A stretch of 64,000 nt of DNA from JBBQNY01 sp038255255 (GCA_038255255.1 JBBSLL010000001.1:204168-268167), one strand, 5' to 3'; shown: positions 1 to 9,439, counted from the first letter of the stretch. Numbers and translations: made by a program. Notes: a model not told the origin generated them from the letters alone.

Positions 1-1675
1 CGCCCGTGTTCACGATCGCATCCGGCTGATCGAAGCCGCTCTCACGCCGGTACTCGTAACCTGCAGCGAACGCCAGCGGGCCTGCCGGCAGCTCGAAGAG
101 GTCGCCCGTGATGTCGGCGTAATAGTTGACCAGCGTGTAACCCACGTTGTCCTGACCGATGAAGGTCGAGTACCCCAGGGCTTCCGGCGTGATCGAACCT
201 TCGGCGCCGAGCAGGTTGATGGGAACGCAACCGGCAATGACGAGCGCGGGAGTGCCGCAGCGGAGCACGCCTGCTGCGTCGCGGAACGACGGTCCGATGG
301 CCTGTTCGAGATTGCGCAGGTTGAACTGGCCTTCCTCGAGACCCGCTTCCTCGTTCTCGGCATAGGTGTAGCCGGCATCCCACGAGAAGTTGCGGTCGAA
401 GAAGTCGAAGTTGCCCTCGAACGTGCCATTGAACGCGTAGGAGTCGACGTCCTGCGAGAACAGCCGGCCGCCGGTTTCAACCGCACGGCGCTGGAGGCGC
501 GTGACCGGCAGGCCGAACGGATTGAAGACGCTCTGCGGGCTGACGGATAGCGTCCGACCGATGACGCTGGCGCCGGGGCCGGTGCCGAGCACGATCGGGA
601 TCGCGGCCAGCAGCTGCTCCGACTTGCGCTCGTTGTACACCGCCATGGTGGTGAAGCGCAGGTTGTCGCTGAAGTTGTACGAACCGCTGGTGAAGATCGA
701 GGTGCGCTCCTGCGGGGTCAGCAGGTAGTTCTGCGGCGCGAAGTTGAAGAAGTCGCCCGGCACGTTGAACGTGCGGAAGTTCCGGCCGGTCTGCCCCGGA
801 TCGTAGGTGAACTGGCTGCCCGGGGACACGACGGTGCCCGGGGTCGCACCCGGCTGGCCGATGACGCCCGGGCCGGTGTTGGTCGCATTGCGGCACGCGG
901 CGTTGATGAACTGACCGCTGCACACCTGGAAGCGTCCGAACGGCGACGTCGAGGAGCCGAAGGTCACGCCCGTGCCGAGTACCGGCTCGCGCGAGATTTC
1001 GCGATCGCCAGCGAAGACCGGGTCTTCCTTGACGTACGCGGCGTTGAACATCATCGAGGCCTTCTCGGAAGAAGAGCCGATGGTGAAGTCGTACGACTGG
1101 CGCATGCCGTCGCCTTCGTCGAACTCACCGACTTCGAGGTTGGCTTCCGCGCCGTCGTAATCGGTGCGCAGGATGATGTTGACCACGCCGCCGATCGCGT
1201 CGGAGCCGTAGATCGAGGACGCGCCGTCCTTCAGCACTTCGACGCGCTCGACAGCGGCGGTCGGAATGGTGTTGAGGTCGACCGCGCCACCGAGGCCGGA
1301 GCCCGGTACCCAGCGACGGCCGTTGACCAGCACCAGGGTGCGGTTGGAACCGAGGTTGCGCAGGCTGACGCGGGTTTCGCCGTTGCCGCCGTTGTTGAAC
1401 GTGGAGTTCAGCGTGGAGCCGTTGGTGGTGATGTTCTGGATGATGTCGCCGATCGAGGTCAGGCCCGTGGCCTTGAGATCTTCCTTCTCGAGGGTGAACA
1501 CCGGCTGCGAGGTTTCGACGTCGACGCGCTTGATGCGCGAACCGACGACGGTGATTGTGTCGAGTTCCTGTTCGTCCTGCGCGATGACCGCGGTGCTTGC
1601 GACCATACCGGCCGCGGCGCCGAGCGTTAGCGCAAGGCGGACAGCCTTGGACAGCTCATTATTGACTAGACTCAT
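1..1675 (-). CDS. TonB-dependent receptor, N-terminal part (runs off window)
   Basis: Outer-membrane receptor using TonB energy to import a large substrate; the substrate cannot be told. About 558 codons are visible and the C-terminal barrel is cut by the window edge. A signal peptide ends near AVIAQ, followed by acidic residues and a TonB-box-like stretch (ITVVGSRIKR). The plug domain follows, with VNGRRW, VEVLKDGASSIYGSDAIGGV and VNIILR, then barrel strands. The ATG at 1675 has a good ribosome site (GGAGAG six bases upstream). The length of the plug and early barrel fits the large TonB receptors common in Xanthomonadales. It is the last visible gene on this side, so no operon partner can be seen. 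Confidence 0.95.
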   Translation of the reverse strand, partial: MSLVNNELSKAVRLALTLGAAAGMVASTAVIAQDEQELDTITVVGSRIKRVDVETSQPVFTLEKEDLKATGLTSIGDIIQNITTNGSTLNSTFNNGGNGETRVSLRNLGSNRTLVLVNGRRWVPGSGLGGAVDLNTIPTAAVERVEVLKDGASSIYGSDAIGGVVNIILRTDYDGAEANLEVGEFDEGDGMRQSYDFTIGSSSEKASMMFNAAYVKEDPVFAGDREISREPVLGTGVTFGSSTSPFGRFQVCSGQFINAACRNATNTGPGVIGQPGATPGTVVSPGSQFTYDPGQTGRNFRTFNVPGDFFNFAPQNYLLTPQERTSIFTSGSYNFSDNLRFTTMAVYNERKSEQLLAAIPIVLGTGPGASVIGRTLSVSPQSVFNPFGLPVTRLQRRAVETGGRLFSQDVDSYAFNGTFEGNFDFFDRNFSWDAGYTYAENEEAGLEEGQFNLRNLEQAIGPSFRDAAGVLRCGTPALVIAGCVPINLLGAEGSITPEALGYSTFIGQDNVGYTLVNYYADITGDLFELPAGPLAFAAGYEYRRESGFDQPDAIVNTG

Positions 1676-2054
1676 TTGCACTCTCCAACGTCAGAGTTAT
1701 TTGTGGATGTAGCGTGAGTGTGAATCGGTGAGGGCACCGCAATCTCCCGTCCATGGGAGCGAAATCAGGCCACCTGAACCCTTGGCTACCGCCGATAGTA
1801 ACAACAAATTAACCAAGGTGGAACCCTGCCGACGCAATTAGGCAGGCCCGTGCTTTTCATAAATTCTTCAAGCACTTGCAGCACATTTCGATGCGAATTC
1901 GCAACGTGTGCCGGAATTGAGCTTAACTTTTTTTTTACGCGCGTGCCGCTCACAGACGAAACGAGTCGGCCCAAGGCGGGATCAGGTGGAAACTTGACGG
2001 GGCGTTGCCTGGGAGACGGACCCTTCACCGGCGCCGGTGGCGGCACCCCGGCGC
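1676..2054. other. Gene-free stretch upstream of the TonB receptor
   Basis: This 379-base gap is more AT-rich than its surroundings and probably holds the receptor promoter, read leftwards. It contains a run of nine T (1928-1936), a CCTTGG/CCAAGG pair bracketing an AT-rich segment (about 1780-1818), a CCTGCC/GGCAGG hairpin (about 1825-1846) and the perfect 14-bp palindrome CACCGGCGCCGGTG near 2027-2040, just past the end of the next gene. A possible -35/-10 pair (TTCACA, 17 bases, AATAAC) lies close to the start codon but is weak. No convincing gene is visible. Confidence 0.4.
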
Positions 2055-2990
2055 TTACAGGTCCTGGCGGTACTGCACGTAGGGCGTGCGCTCTTCGCTG
2101 GCTTTCGCGGCGGCTGCAGGATCCTGGAGCGGCGCATCGGAACGCGACAACTCGCGCGCGCCGACGGTGAGTTCACCCTGCCACGGCGTGCGCCAGGAGA
2201 CTCCGAGGTCCAGCGCGGTCAACTGCTCGCCGCTGCGCAACGGCGACTTGGGCACGAGGCGCTGGCCAGTAACCGTGCCGCGCAACGAACCGCTGGTGAT
2301 ACCGAAGCCGAGCACCGTCTGTTCGGCGTCGACGCGCGTGGACGAAGCCGGAACCTGGGTCGACAACTCCCCGTGACTTCCGTGGAACTGTACGGAAACC
2401 GAGGAATTCACCCGCCAGCTGCCCCCGACGGCGAGGTCGCGCGTGCTTATCTCCGCTGCGCTGCCGGCGAGCGACGGGTCGGTGCGCAGACCCTCATCGA
2501 GCAGCCAGACGGGCAACGAACCCAGCGGATTGAGAGATCCGGCCAAAGGTGCGAGGGTGTCCGCGAAGCCGAGCGACGCAGTCAGGGAAACCGGCCCGCC
2601 TGTCCACTCGAGGCCTGCGCGCAGTTCCGACTGCCGGCTACGGGCAAGGGCCATCGCAGCGACGCACTCCGCACTGAAGGCGCGCGCGTTAGTCGTGCCG
2701 CCCGTGGACAGCGCGCAGTTCCGTGGAACCTCACTGGCGGATGCACGCAGTGAGATGTTCCCGCTCGCGCTGGCGATGGCCGCGACCTTGTCGTCGGTGC
2801 CCCAGCGAACCCACCGCGGACTGGACGTGGCCGAACCCGTCCCGGCGCCCGGTCCCACAGCGGACTGCGCGTCCGGCACGAGGCGCCAATCGCTCGGCCG
2901 CCAGCCATTGACTTCGACGCTTTGCGCGCGCAACGCCGCTGCCGGCAATACCGACAGGGCGAGGAGCAGCAGGGCACGGCAAAGTCGCAT
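2055..2990 (-). CDS. Hypothetical exported protein, possibly outer-membrane
   Basis: A 311-residue protein that I do not recognise. It has a clear signal peptide (MRLCRALLLLALSVLPAAALRAQS). The mature part is rich in G, S, A and T with alternating hydrophobic patterns such as SVQFHGSHGELSTQV and LDLGVSWRTPWQGELTVGAREL, which suggests beta-strands. There are only two cysteines, about 15 residues apart (NCAL, AECV), perhaps a disulphide. The end (VQYRQDL) does not finish with the aromatic residue typical of a barrel, so a periplasmic beta-rich protein is equally possible. No good ribosome site precedes the ATG. It lies between hslO and the TonB receptor on the same strand. Confidence 0.7.
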   Translation of the reverse strand: MRLCRALLLLALSVLPAAALRAQSVEVNGWRPSDWRLVPDAQSAVGPGAGTGSATSSPRWVRWGTDDKVAAIASASGNISLRASASEVPRNCALSTGGTTNARAFSAECVAAMALARSRQSELRAGLEWTGGPVSLTASLGFADTLAPLAGSLNPLGSLPVWLLDEGLRTDPSLAGSAAEISTRDLAVGGSWRVNSSVSVQFHGSHGELSTQVPASSTRVDAEQTVLGFGITSGSLRGTVTGQRLVPKSPLRSGEQLTALDLGVSWRTPWQGELTVGARELSRSDAPLQDPAAAAKASEERTPYVQYRQDL

Positions 2991-3087
2991 CGGGTACGGC
3001 TCGATCCAGTTGGCTTGGGCGCAAGGGATGCGCCCTGATGGAACATTGGGACAGCAATCTCAAACGAAAGTTTAACGGAACTTCCAG

Positions 3088-3969
3088 TCAGTGTGCAGTG
3101 GGTTCCGACGGGGCGGTCCAGCCGCCGGTCATGAAAATTCGCGCCAGGTCGATCCGGTCGAAAACCCAGAGCCGGTTGCAGAATTCGCAGCGGACTTCGG
3201 CCCTGTCGTCGGCCAGTGCGGCGAATGCCTCCTCCCGGCCGAGGGACTCGAACATCCTGCCGACCCGCTCACGGGAGCAGGTGCAGGAAAATGAAAGAAC
3301 AGTTCCGTCGGCAAGCCTCACGTCGTGCTCGGAAAACAGACGCCTTATCAAGGTAGCGGCATCGAGCGACAGCAATTCCGCGGCGCGCACCGTAGAGGCG
3401 AGGATTTCCGCTTCTTCGAAGCCTGCGCCCGACCCGGAAGCGGTCGGGAGCTGCTGCAACATGAGGCCGGCGCAGCGTGATGGGTCCGCCGACAACCAGA
3501 TGCGCGTACGCAGTTGCTCCGACTGGGCGAAGTAGGACTCCAGCACTTCGCCGAGAGAGCGATGCTCCACGGCGATGAGACCCTGGTAGCGCTCCTGTTC
3601 CGGGCGCTCCAGCGTGATCCCGAGCAGGGCTTCGGGCAACCGCGACAGGTGGATTTCGTCTGGTGCCTCGAAATTTTCGTCGAGCCGGGCGATGCCGCGC
3701 ACGTGCCCCTCGTGATCGCACTCGGCGAACAATGTCCGCAGCGCGCCCGAGGATTTGAGATGCAGGGACAGCCTTCCGGGAGCCTTGAGATTTCCCGCGA
3801 GCAGGGTAGTGGCGACGAGCGCCTCCCCCAGCAACTGGCGCACTGGCATCGGGTAGCCGTGTTCCGCGGTGACCGCGAGCCAGGCCGAATCGAGGTGCGC
3901 CCACACTCCCCGGGTGCCGAGCGCGGGAATATGGAAGGACCTCAGGCGATCTTGTTCGGATGGCTCCAC
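3088..3969 (-). CDS. hslO: 33 kDa redox-regulated chaperone Hsp33
   Basis: Cytoplasmic holdase chaperone activated by oxidation. The 293-residue length is normal. The N-terminal domain has PVRQLLGEALVATTLLAGNLK and GALRTLFAEC. The C-terminal zinc switch is complete: Cys229 and Cys231 (CTC) with Cys261 and Cys264 (CEFC). These four thiols bind zinc when reduced and form disulphides under oxidative stress. The start is a GTG with GGAG seven bases upstream. The gene is divergent from the CBS-domain gene at 4117. Confidence 0.97.
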   Translation of the reverse strand: MEPSEQDRLRSFHIPALGTRGVWAHLDSAWLAVTAEHGYPMPVRQLLGEALVATTLLAGNLKAPGRLSLHLKSSGALRTLFAECDHEGHVRGIARLDENFEAPDEIHLSRLPEALLGITLERPEQERYQGLIAVEHRSLGEVLESYFAQSEQLRTRIWLSADPSRCAGLMLQQLPTASGSGAGFEEAEILASTVRAAELLSLDAATLIRRLFSEHDVRLADGTVLSFSCTCSRERVGRMFESLGREEAFAALADDRAEVRCEFCNRLWVFDRIDLARIFMTGGWTAPSEPTAH

Positions 3970-4116
3970 GTGCGGACTCCGTATGGCTGCGGCGGTGTGG
4001 GGCTCACTGCGGATTATCGCAGCGCAGCGGTTCCGGCATGAAACCCTTCGGGCGCTGCTGCCGGTGGCGCCGCGCGACAGTTACAATGCGTTTCGCCGGC
4101 GCGGTGCGAGGAAAAC

Positions 4117-4545
4117 ATGTCGACGGTCAAGGATCTGTTGAGCGAAAAGGGCGGAACAGTCTTTTCCGTCGAACCCGGGCAGCGCGTGCTCGATGCTTTG
4201 CGCGTGATGGCGGACGCCGGCATCGGATCGGTGCTCGTCATGCAGGGCGACGAACTGCTCGGCATCCTTTCGGAGCGCGACTACGCGCGCAAGGTGGTTT
4301 TGCTGGGGCGCGCCTCGCACGACACGCCGGTGACCGACATCATGAGCGCGCCGGTGGTCTCGGTGCAGCCCTCGACCGGCATCCACACCTGCATGCGGCT
4401 CATGACCGACCAGCGCATCCGGCATCTGGCCGTGGTATCAGACGGCAGGATCCAGGGCGTCGTTTCGATCGGCGACCTCGTGAAGCGCATGCTGGCTGAC
4501 CAGGCGGTCGAGATCGACCAGCTCAAGCAGTACATCTCCAGTTGA
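4117..4545 (+). CDS. CBS-domain protein (two CBS repeats)
   Basis: A 142-residue stand-alone pair of CBS domains, a module that usually binds adenine nucleotides or SAM and regulates a partner. The first repeat covers about residues 5-60 (VLDALRVMADAGIGSVLVM, GILSERDYARKV), the second about 75-130 (VTDIMSAPVVSVQP, RIRHLAVVSDGRIQGVVSIGDLVKRML). No catalytic domain is fused. The start has a good site (GAGGAAAAC before ATG). A -10-like TACAAT at 4082-4087 would give a leader of about 24 bases; no matching -35 is obvious. The regulated partner is unknown. Confidence 0.9.
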   Translation: MSTVKDLLSEKGGTVFSVEPGQRVLDALRVMADAGIGSVLVMQGDELLGILSERDYARKVVLLGRASHDTPVTDIMSAPVVSVQPSTGIHTCMRLMTDQRIRHLAVVSDGRIQGVVSIGDLVKRMLADQAVEIDQLKQYISS

Positions 4546-4666
4546 GGCAACGGCCCTCGGCGCGCGACCGCGTCGTGAACCGGCCGCGGTCCAACATGCA
4601 ACGGGTCGTCTCCTGCCCGCAACGTCGCAGGCTCCGGAGCCATTTGCTTCCGCGACAGGCGCCAGG

Positions 4667-5224
4667 GTGACCGACCGCGCTGGAGCGGACGACGCGCTGG
4701 AAGCCCTGTTGCGTCGACACGCGATGCGGCTGCGCTCGGTCATCGAGCGCCATTGCCGGGGCAGCGCCTCGCTCGACCCGGACGATATTGCCCAGGAAGT
4801 CAGGATCCGGCTGTGGCGCGCCCTCGAGCGTGACCGGAATGCGGACTTTTCTGCGTCTTATATATCGAGGACGGTACTGAGCGTGGTGATCGACGCCGTG
4901 CGACGTAGTCCTCCTGCCGCCCATTCGGTCGAGGAATACGCCGATTCGGGCGATCTGGCGTTACCTGAAGGACTGGTGGAGCGCGCGGGGCCGGAGTCCG
5001 ATGCGCAATCGGACGGGGTGTCCCGGGCTCTCGACCAGGCGCTGGCGGAATTGCCGCCACAGCGGCGGCTGGCGGTGCAGTTCACTTTGCAGGGATTCAG
5101 TGCAACGGAATGTGGTGAGTTGCTGGGTATCAGCGGCGAAGCGGCCCGCAAACTCGCCGAGAGGGGCATGGCGACGTTGCGGGAGTGGCTGAGGTTACGT
5201 GGGTTCGGAGAATTCGATGACTAG
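4667..5224 (+). CDS. RNA polymerase sigma factor, ECF-like sigma-70 family
   Basis: A 185-residue sigma factor with only regions 2 and 4. Region 2 is at about residues 10-75 (LDPDDIAQEVRIRLWRAL, then TVLSVVIDAVRR). Region 4 is at about 125-180 (LAELPPQRRLAVQFTLQGFSATECGELLGIS in the family pattern, then EAARKLAERGMATLREWL), a helix-turn-helix for the -35 element. The acidic linker between them is about 45 residues. The start is a GTG. The coding end overlaps the next gene's ATG by eight bases, so the two are probably translationally coupled, as sigma/anti-sigma pairs often are. Confidence 0.9.
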   Translation: MTDRAGADDALEALLRRHAMRLRSVIERHCRGSASLDPDDIAQEVRIRLWRALERDRNADFSASYISRTVLSVVIDAVRRSPPAAHSVEEYADSGDLALPEGLVERAGPESDAQSDGVSRALDQALAELPPQRRLAVQFTLQGFSATECGELLGISGEAARKLAERGMATLREWLRLRGFGEFDD

Positions 5225-5702
5225 GCGCAGCTTGTCCACGCTCTATCGGTCCGAGGTCGTTCGCCATGGCCCGGCGCTCGACGCGGAGCAGTTGCTGGCG
5301 CTTGCCACGACGCCCGCGGGCGACGCGGCCGCGCTCGAGTTGCTCGCCCGCACGCCCGAGGCACCTGCTCTCATCGGCATTGCCCGCAGCATCGGGCCTT
5401 GGGCCACCGGAGTGGTTGCAGACGTAGCGCGCGATGCTCGCACCGCGCCCATGCAACCTGCGCCGCGCGTCCGCACATCCGCATGGATTTCCCTCGCGGC
5501 TGCGGCGGGCCTCGCGGTTGTCATCGGCCTGGGTTCGCATGAGCAACCGGGTGCTCCTTCCGACTCGATGGCGACGGGTCCGGCAGTCGCGGCTTCCGGC
5601 GCGTCCGGAGACGTGCTGTTCGCCGATCCTGAGGGAATGCTCATCTCCGCTACCCACGACGTCGATCGCGAATCGATCTTCTCCGACAGCCTCGACATGT
5701 GA
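5217..5702 (+). CDS. Hypothetical single-pass membrane protein, candidate anti-sigma partner
   Basis: A 161-residue protein with one membrane segment in the middle (AWISLAAAAGLAVVIGLG, about residues 87-104), an N-terminal part predicted cytoplasmic and a short Ser/Ala-rich outer tail. The ATG at 5217 overlaps the sigma-factor stop. A GTG at 5199 in the same frame would overlap more and is less likely. No zinc-binding HxxxCxxC motif of ZAS anti-sigma factors is present, so the role is inferred from position and topology only. Its end faces prfC. Confidence 0.7.
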   Translation: MTRRSLSTLYRSEVVRHGPALDAEQLLALATTPAGDAAALELLARTPEAPALIGIARSIGPWATGVVADVARDARTAPMQPAPRVRTSAWISLAAAAGLAVVIGLGSHEQPGAPSDSMATGPAVAASGASGDVLFADPEGMLISATHDVDRESIFSDSLDM

Positions 5703-5709
5703 GGGATCG

Positions 5710-5735
5710 GCCCGGTCGGCGACACGCCGACGGGC
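5710..5735. terminator. Hairpin between convergent genes
   Basis: GCCCGGTCGGCG and CGCCGACGGGC form an 11-bp stem with one bulged G and a three-base loop. It sits between the ends of the membrane gene (5702) and prfC (5742). There is no real T-run on either side, so termination efficiency is uncertain. Confidence 0.45.
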
Positions 5736-5741
5736 TTCGGA

Positions 5742-7346
5742 TCAATCGGGCATCACCGCGTGCGCATGCTCGCGCGTCGCGACGAATTCCAGCTGCGGCC
5801 ATCGTTCCTGGATGAGTTGCAGGTTGACGCGGGTAGGCGCGAGATAGACCAGTTCGCCTGCGGCGTCGAGCGCGAGATTCATTGCGGCTTTCTCGCGGAA
5901 ATCTTCCAGCTTGCGGGGATCGGAGCCGCGCACCCAACGTGCCGAGTTGACCGCGACCGCCTCGAACGAGGCGTCCACTCCGTACTCGTCCTTCAGCCGG
6001 TACGCGACGACGTCGAACTGCAGGGTGCCCACCGCGCCCAGGATCAAATCGTTCGACATCAGAGGGCGGAAGAACTGCGTGGCGCCTTCTTCGCTGAGTT
6101 GCGCGAGGCCCTTCTGCAGTTGCTTGAGGCGCAGCGGATCGCGCAGCCGCGCGCGGCGGAACAATTCGGGCGCGAAGCTCGGAATCCCGGTGAACGACAA
6201 TTTTTCGCCGGCGGTGAACGTGTCGCCGATGGATATCGTGCCGTGGTTGTACAGCCCGATCACGTCTCCAGGAAACGCACGCTCGACGATTTCGCGATCG
6301 CTCGCCATGAAGGTCAGCGCGTTCGCCAGCTTGACCTCCTTTTCGGCGCGGACGTGAAACGCCTTCATGCCCGGCTCGAACTGGCCCGAGCACACGCGCA
6401 GGAACGCCACGCGGTCGCGATGCTGGGGATCCATGTTCGCCTGGATCTTGAAGACGAATCCCGTGAATGAGGTTTCGGCAGGAGCGATGGTGCGCGAAGT
6501 GGTTTCGCGCGGTTGCGGCGAAGGCGCGTGTTCGACGAAGAAATCGAGCAGCAACTGCACGCCGAAATTGTTGACCGCCGAGCCGAAGAAGACCGGGCTC
6601 TGCCGCCCGGCAAGGTACGCCGCCTGGTCGAAGGGATGCGACGCGCCTTCGACCAGTTCCAGTTCCTCGCGAAGTTCGCGCATGAGCTCGGGACCGATCC
6701 GTGCAGCCAGTTCGGCGTCATCGAGCGAGGCGTAGATCGTCGAATCCTGTCGCGTGAAGTTCCGGCCGGGCTCGAAGAGGTGCACTTCTCCCGTGAGCAG
6801 GTGCACCACGCCCTTCAGGCGCTGCCCCATCCCGATCGGCCAGGTGACGGGCGCACACTGGATGCCGAGCACACGCTCGATTTCATCGAGCAACTCGATG
6901 GGAGGCCGCCCCTCCCGGTCGAGCTTGTTGATGAAGGTCATGATGGGCGTGTCGCGCAGGCGGCACACGTCCATGAGCTTGATCGTGCGCTCCTCGACGC
7001 CCTTGGCCACGTCGATGACCATGAGCGCGGAGTCCACCGCTGTCAGCACGCGGTAGGTGTCCTCGGAAAAGTCTGCGTGGCCCGGCGTATCCAGCAGGTT
7101 GATGATGCGATCCTCGTAGGGAAACTGCATCACGGAAGACGTCACGGAAATGCCGCGCTCCTTCTCGAGCGCCATCCAGTCCGAAGTGGCGTGCCGCGCA
7201 GCCTTTCGCGACTTGACGCTGCCCGCCATCTGGATCGCGCCGCCGAACAGCAGCAGTTTTTCGGTGAGCGTGGTCTTGCCCGCGTCGGGATGCGACACGA
7301 TCGCGAACGTGCGGCGGCGCCCGGTTTCGGTGAGGTGTGCCGACAT
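5742..7346 (-). CDS. prfC: Peptide chain release factor 3
   Basis: GTPase that recycles RF1/RF2 from the ribosome after termination. At 534 residues it is full length. The GTPase domain shows the P-loop SHPDAGKTTLTEKLL, the switch region KERGISVTSSVMQF, DTPGHADFSEDTYR and the NKLD specificity motif. The RF3 C-terminal region includes LRDPLRLKQLQKGLAQLSEEGA. A -10-like TATGAT (bottom strand, 7379-7384) in GGCTATGATG could drive it; the start has no clear Shine-Dalgarno sequence. It appears to be monocistronic. Confidence 0.98.
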   Translation of the reverse strand: MSAHLTETGRRRTFAIVSHPDAGKTTLTEKLLLFGGAIQMAGSVKSRKAARHATSDWMALEKERGISVTSSVMQFPYEDRIINLLDTPGHADFSEDTYRVLTAVDSALMVIDVAKGVEERTIKLMDVCRLRDTPIMTFINKLDREGRPPIELLDEIERVLGIQCAPVTWPIGMGQRLKGVVHLLTGEVHLFEPGRNFTRQDSTIYASLDDAELAARIGPELMRELREELELVEGASHPFDQAAYLAGRQSPVFFGSAVNNFGVQLLLDFFVEHAPSPQPRETTSRTIAPAETSFTGFVFKIQANMDPQHRDRVAFLRVCSGQFEPGMKAFHVRAEKEVKLANALTFMASDREIVERAFPGDVIGLYNHGTISIGDTFTAGEKLSFTGIPSFAPELFRRARLRDPLRLKQLQKGLAQLSEEGATQFFRPLMSNDLILGAVGTLQFDVVAYRLKDEYGVDASFEAVAVNSARWVRGSDPRKLEDFREKAAMNLALDAAGELVYLAPTRVNLQLIQERWPQLEFVATREHAHAVMPD

Positions 7347-7448
7347 GATTCGCAGCCGGGATTCGACAGTGGGCGCGCATCATAGCCGCGTCAGGGTATC
7401 GTGCCGCCTCTCCGGTGCACGGCATGCCCGAATGTGCGGTCTGGAAAA

Positions 7449-7475
7449 GACAACGCCCGCGATGCGGGCGTTGTC
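7449..7475 (-). terminator. Rho-independent terminator after the P-domain/DUF11 gene
   Basis: A perfect 12-bp stem (GACAACGCCCGC with its complement) and a three-base loop, followed on the bottom strand by TTTTCC. It lies 47 bases past the stop codon of the gene at 7522-9288. Confidence 0.88.
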
Positions 7476-7521
7476 CTGATTCTGCCGTGGAGCCTCGCGG
7501 CGCCACCCGTGACGCGAAGGC

Positions 7522-9288
7522 TTACGCCTGGCGCTGACGCATGGCGAACATGCCGAGTGCCGAGACCAGGCCCAGCAGCACCAGGATCGACTTGAGGTCG
7601 AGGGCCGGAACCGGGGTCTGGGCCACGCCGCCGCCGCTGGGGCCGATTTGCGCCGACGTGGTGTTGTTGCCCGCCACGGGATCGGTCGGAGTCGACGCGG
7701 TGATGGCCGCTGTGTTGACGATGGTGCCGGGTGCCTGCACCCGCAGTGTCAGCACGCAGTTGTTAACCGCGCCACTCGCAAGAGTCGGGATGGTGTACGT
7801 CACGACCTGGCCCGCCGCGGTCGCGCCGCAGTTGCTGCTCACGAACGCCAGTTGCGCAGGCAGGGTGTCGGTGACGGTGATGCCGGTCGCCGTGGCCGGT
7901 CCGTTGTTGGTCACCGTCAGCGTCTTCTCGAACGTCGAACCGATCAAGAGGGCATTGCCTGCCGCGTTGTTGCTCTGGGTCAGTGCCAGGTCGGCCGTCG
8001 ATGCAGCGCAGGCGCAGGTGATGAAGTCCAGGCCCCACGAGTCGATCGAACCGCCGTCGCCTGACAGATCGTCGCTAACGGTCAGCGACCAGGTTCCGTT
8101 GCCGACTTCGCCCATGAATGCGCCCATGGATTCTTCCGGAACCAGTGGAGTCGCCGGCACCAGATTGACGTAGGGATGATCGGTCGTGACGCCGGCGTTG
8201 GTCGTGTAGGGAACCTGGCCGGCGGGATTGGCGTCATCGTCCCAAACGGTTCCGGCGAACACGTTGTCGTTGCCCGCGCCGTTGTCGGTCGTCAAGGTCA
8301 CCACGGTTCCGGCCGGAGAAAGCAGGGTGATGTCCAGGTCGGCCGCGAACGTGTGCGCAATGTTGGAGCGCAGCGCCACCTTGCAGACCGGATTGGCGAG
8401 GCCCGCCACTGCGAGCGTCGAGGTCACCACCGCGGGGCCCGTGGGAATGGCTGTGGCCGTGGCCTGATTGAACGCTTGCACCGGCGACAGAGTGGGTGCG
8501 GCCGGGAAGGTCGTGAGATTGAGCGACCACTGGTCGAGCGATCCGCCGTCTCCGGAGAGATCGTCACTGATGGTGATGGTCCACACGCCATTCGGATTCT
8601 CGCCGACGAAAGCAGCCAGCGATTCTTCCGGAACCAGTGGCGATGCCAGCACCAGGTTTACGTAGGGATGGTCGGTGACCAGCCCGGCGTTGGTGGTGTA
8701 GGGCACCTGCCCAAGCGGATTGGCGTCGTCGTCCCAGACCGTGCCGTTGAACACGTTGTCGTTGCCCGCCCCGTTATCCGTGGTGAGGGTGACGATGGTG
8801 CCAGCGGGACTCTGGATAGTGACGTCCAGGTCAGCGGCAAACGTGTGCGTGATGAATGTCGTGATGTCGGCATCCCAGAGGTAGGTCGCGGCGCCCGCGA
8901 CGGTAATCGTCGACGTGACGACGCCCGGACCCGTGGGAATCGCTACCGCTGTGGTGTTCGCGAATGGCGTGGTGGTGGCAGTGCAGCCGGTGGGTGACGG
9001 TGCGGGCGCCCGCGGAGACGAGCTTCCTTCCGTCGCGTTGCCAATCGCGCAAGGCTCGTCACCGCCCAGTGCAGCCTTGATCTGCGCATACTCGGTCCGG
9101 TTCGCCGCAAGTTGCTCCTCGTTGGCGCCCGGCTGGCCCTTCGCTGCATCGAACTGCGCCTGCAACTGGGTCATGCGGTCTATCTGGGCGCTCTTCGAAG
9201 TCTGCGCGGAGGTGGACCCGACGGCGGTCAAGGAGGCGATCACCAGTGCCAATAGCACCGTACGCCCGGACATGCGGTTGTTTTTCAT
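7522..9288 (-). CDS. Secreted protein: two P-domains, DUF11 and exosortase-type C-terminal tail
   Basis: 588 residues. The signal peptide (MKNNRMSGRTVLLALVIASL) is followed by a short helical stretch. Two copies of a proprotein-convertase-type P domain then repeat with a 164-residue period (HTFAADLDVTIQSPAGTIV and HTFAADLDITLLSPAGTVV; both contain LTTDNGAGNDNVF and GTVWDDDANP). A DUF11 domain (TVTNNGPATATGITVTDTLP) comes next. The tail has VPALD, about 20 hydrophobic residues and MRQRQA, the layout of an exosortase sorting signal: motif, membrane span, basic end. No protease domain is present, so the P domains may act in adhesion or binding. The ATG at 9288 has AGGGGAA upstream. XrtH at 21182 is the likely processing enzyme. 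Confidence 0.85.
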   Translation of the reverse strand: MKNNRMSGRTVLLALVIASLTAVGSTSAQTSKSAQIDRMTQLQAQFDAAKGQPGANEEQLAANRTEYAQIKAALGGDEPCAIGNATEGSSSPRAPAPSPTGCTATTTPFANTTAVAIPTGPGVVTSTITVAGAATYLWDADITTFITHTFAADLDVTIQSPAGTIVTLTTDNGAGNDNVFNGTVWDDDANPLGQVPYTTNAGLVTDHPYVNLVLASPLVPEESLAAFVGENPNGVWTITISDDLSGDGGSLDQWSLNLTTFPAAPTLSPVQAFNQATATAIPTGPAVVTSTLAVAGLANPVCKVALRSNIAHTFAADLDITLLSPAGTVVTLTTDNGAGNDNVFAGTVWDDDANPAGQVPYTTNAGVTTDHPYVNLVPATPLVPEESMGAFMGEVGNGTWSLTVSDDLSGDGGSIDSWGLDFITCACAASTADLALTQSNNAAGNALLIGSTFEKTLTVTNNGPATATGITVTDTLPAQLAFVSSNCGATAAGQVVTYTIPTLASGAVNNCVLTLRVQAPGTIVNTAAITASTPTDPVAGNNTTSAQIGPSGGGVAQTPVPALDLKSILVLLGLVSALGMFAMRQRQA

Positions 9289-9439
9289 GAGTCGTTCCCC
9301 TAGCACTCGGTAGCAGCGATCTGGGCTACAGCCTGCGGTCGAAACGCAGAGTCAAGCCCCCCGGTGGGCAAAATACCCCAGTCCGAACCCAATGGAAAGC
9401 CACTCGCCCCGGGCAGAAGGTTCATGCCTGCAAAAGCAA

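Noticed and set aside
1786..2046. 86-codon frame in the TonB upstream gap
   Set aside because: Proline/arginine-rich, no ribosome site, and it spans the likely promoter and palindrome.
3038..3535. 165-codon frame opposite hslO
   Set aside because: Shadow of hslO; no ribosome site or domain.
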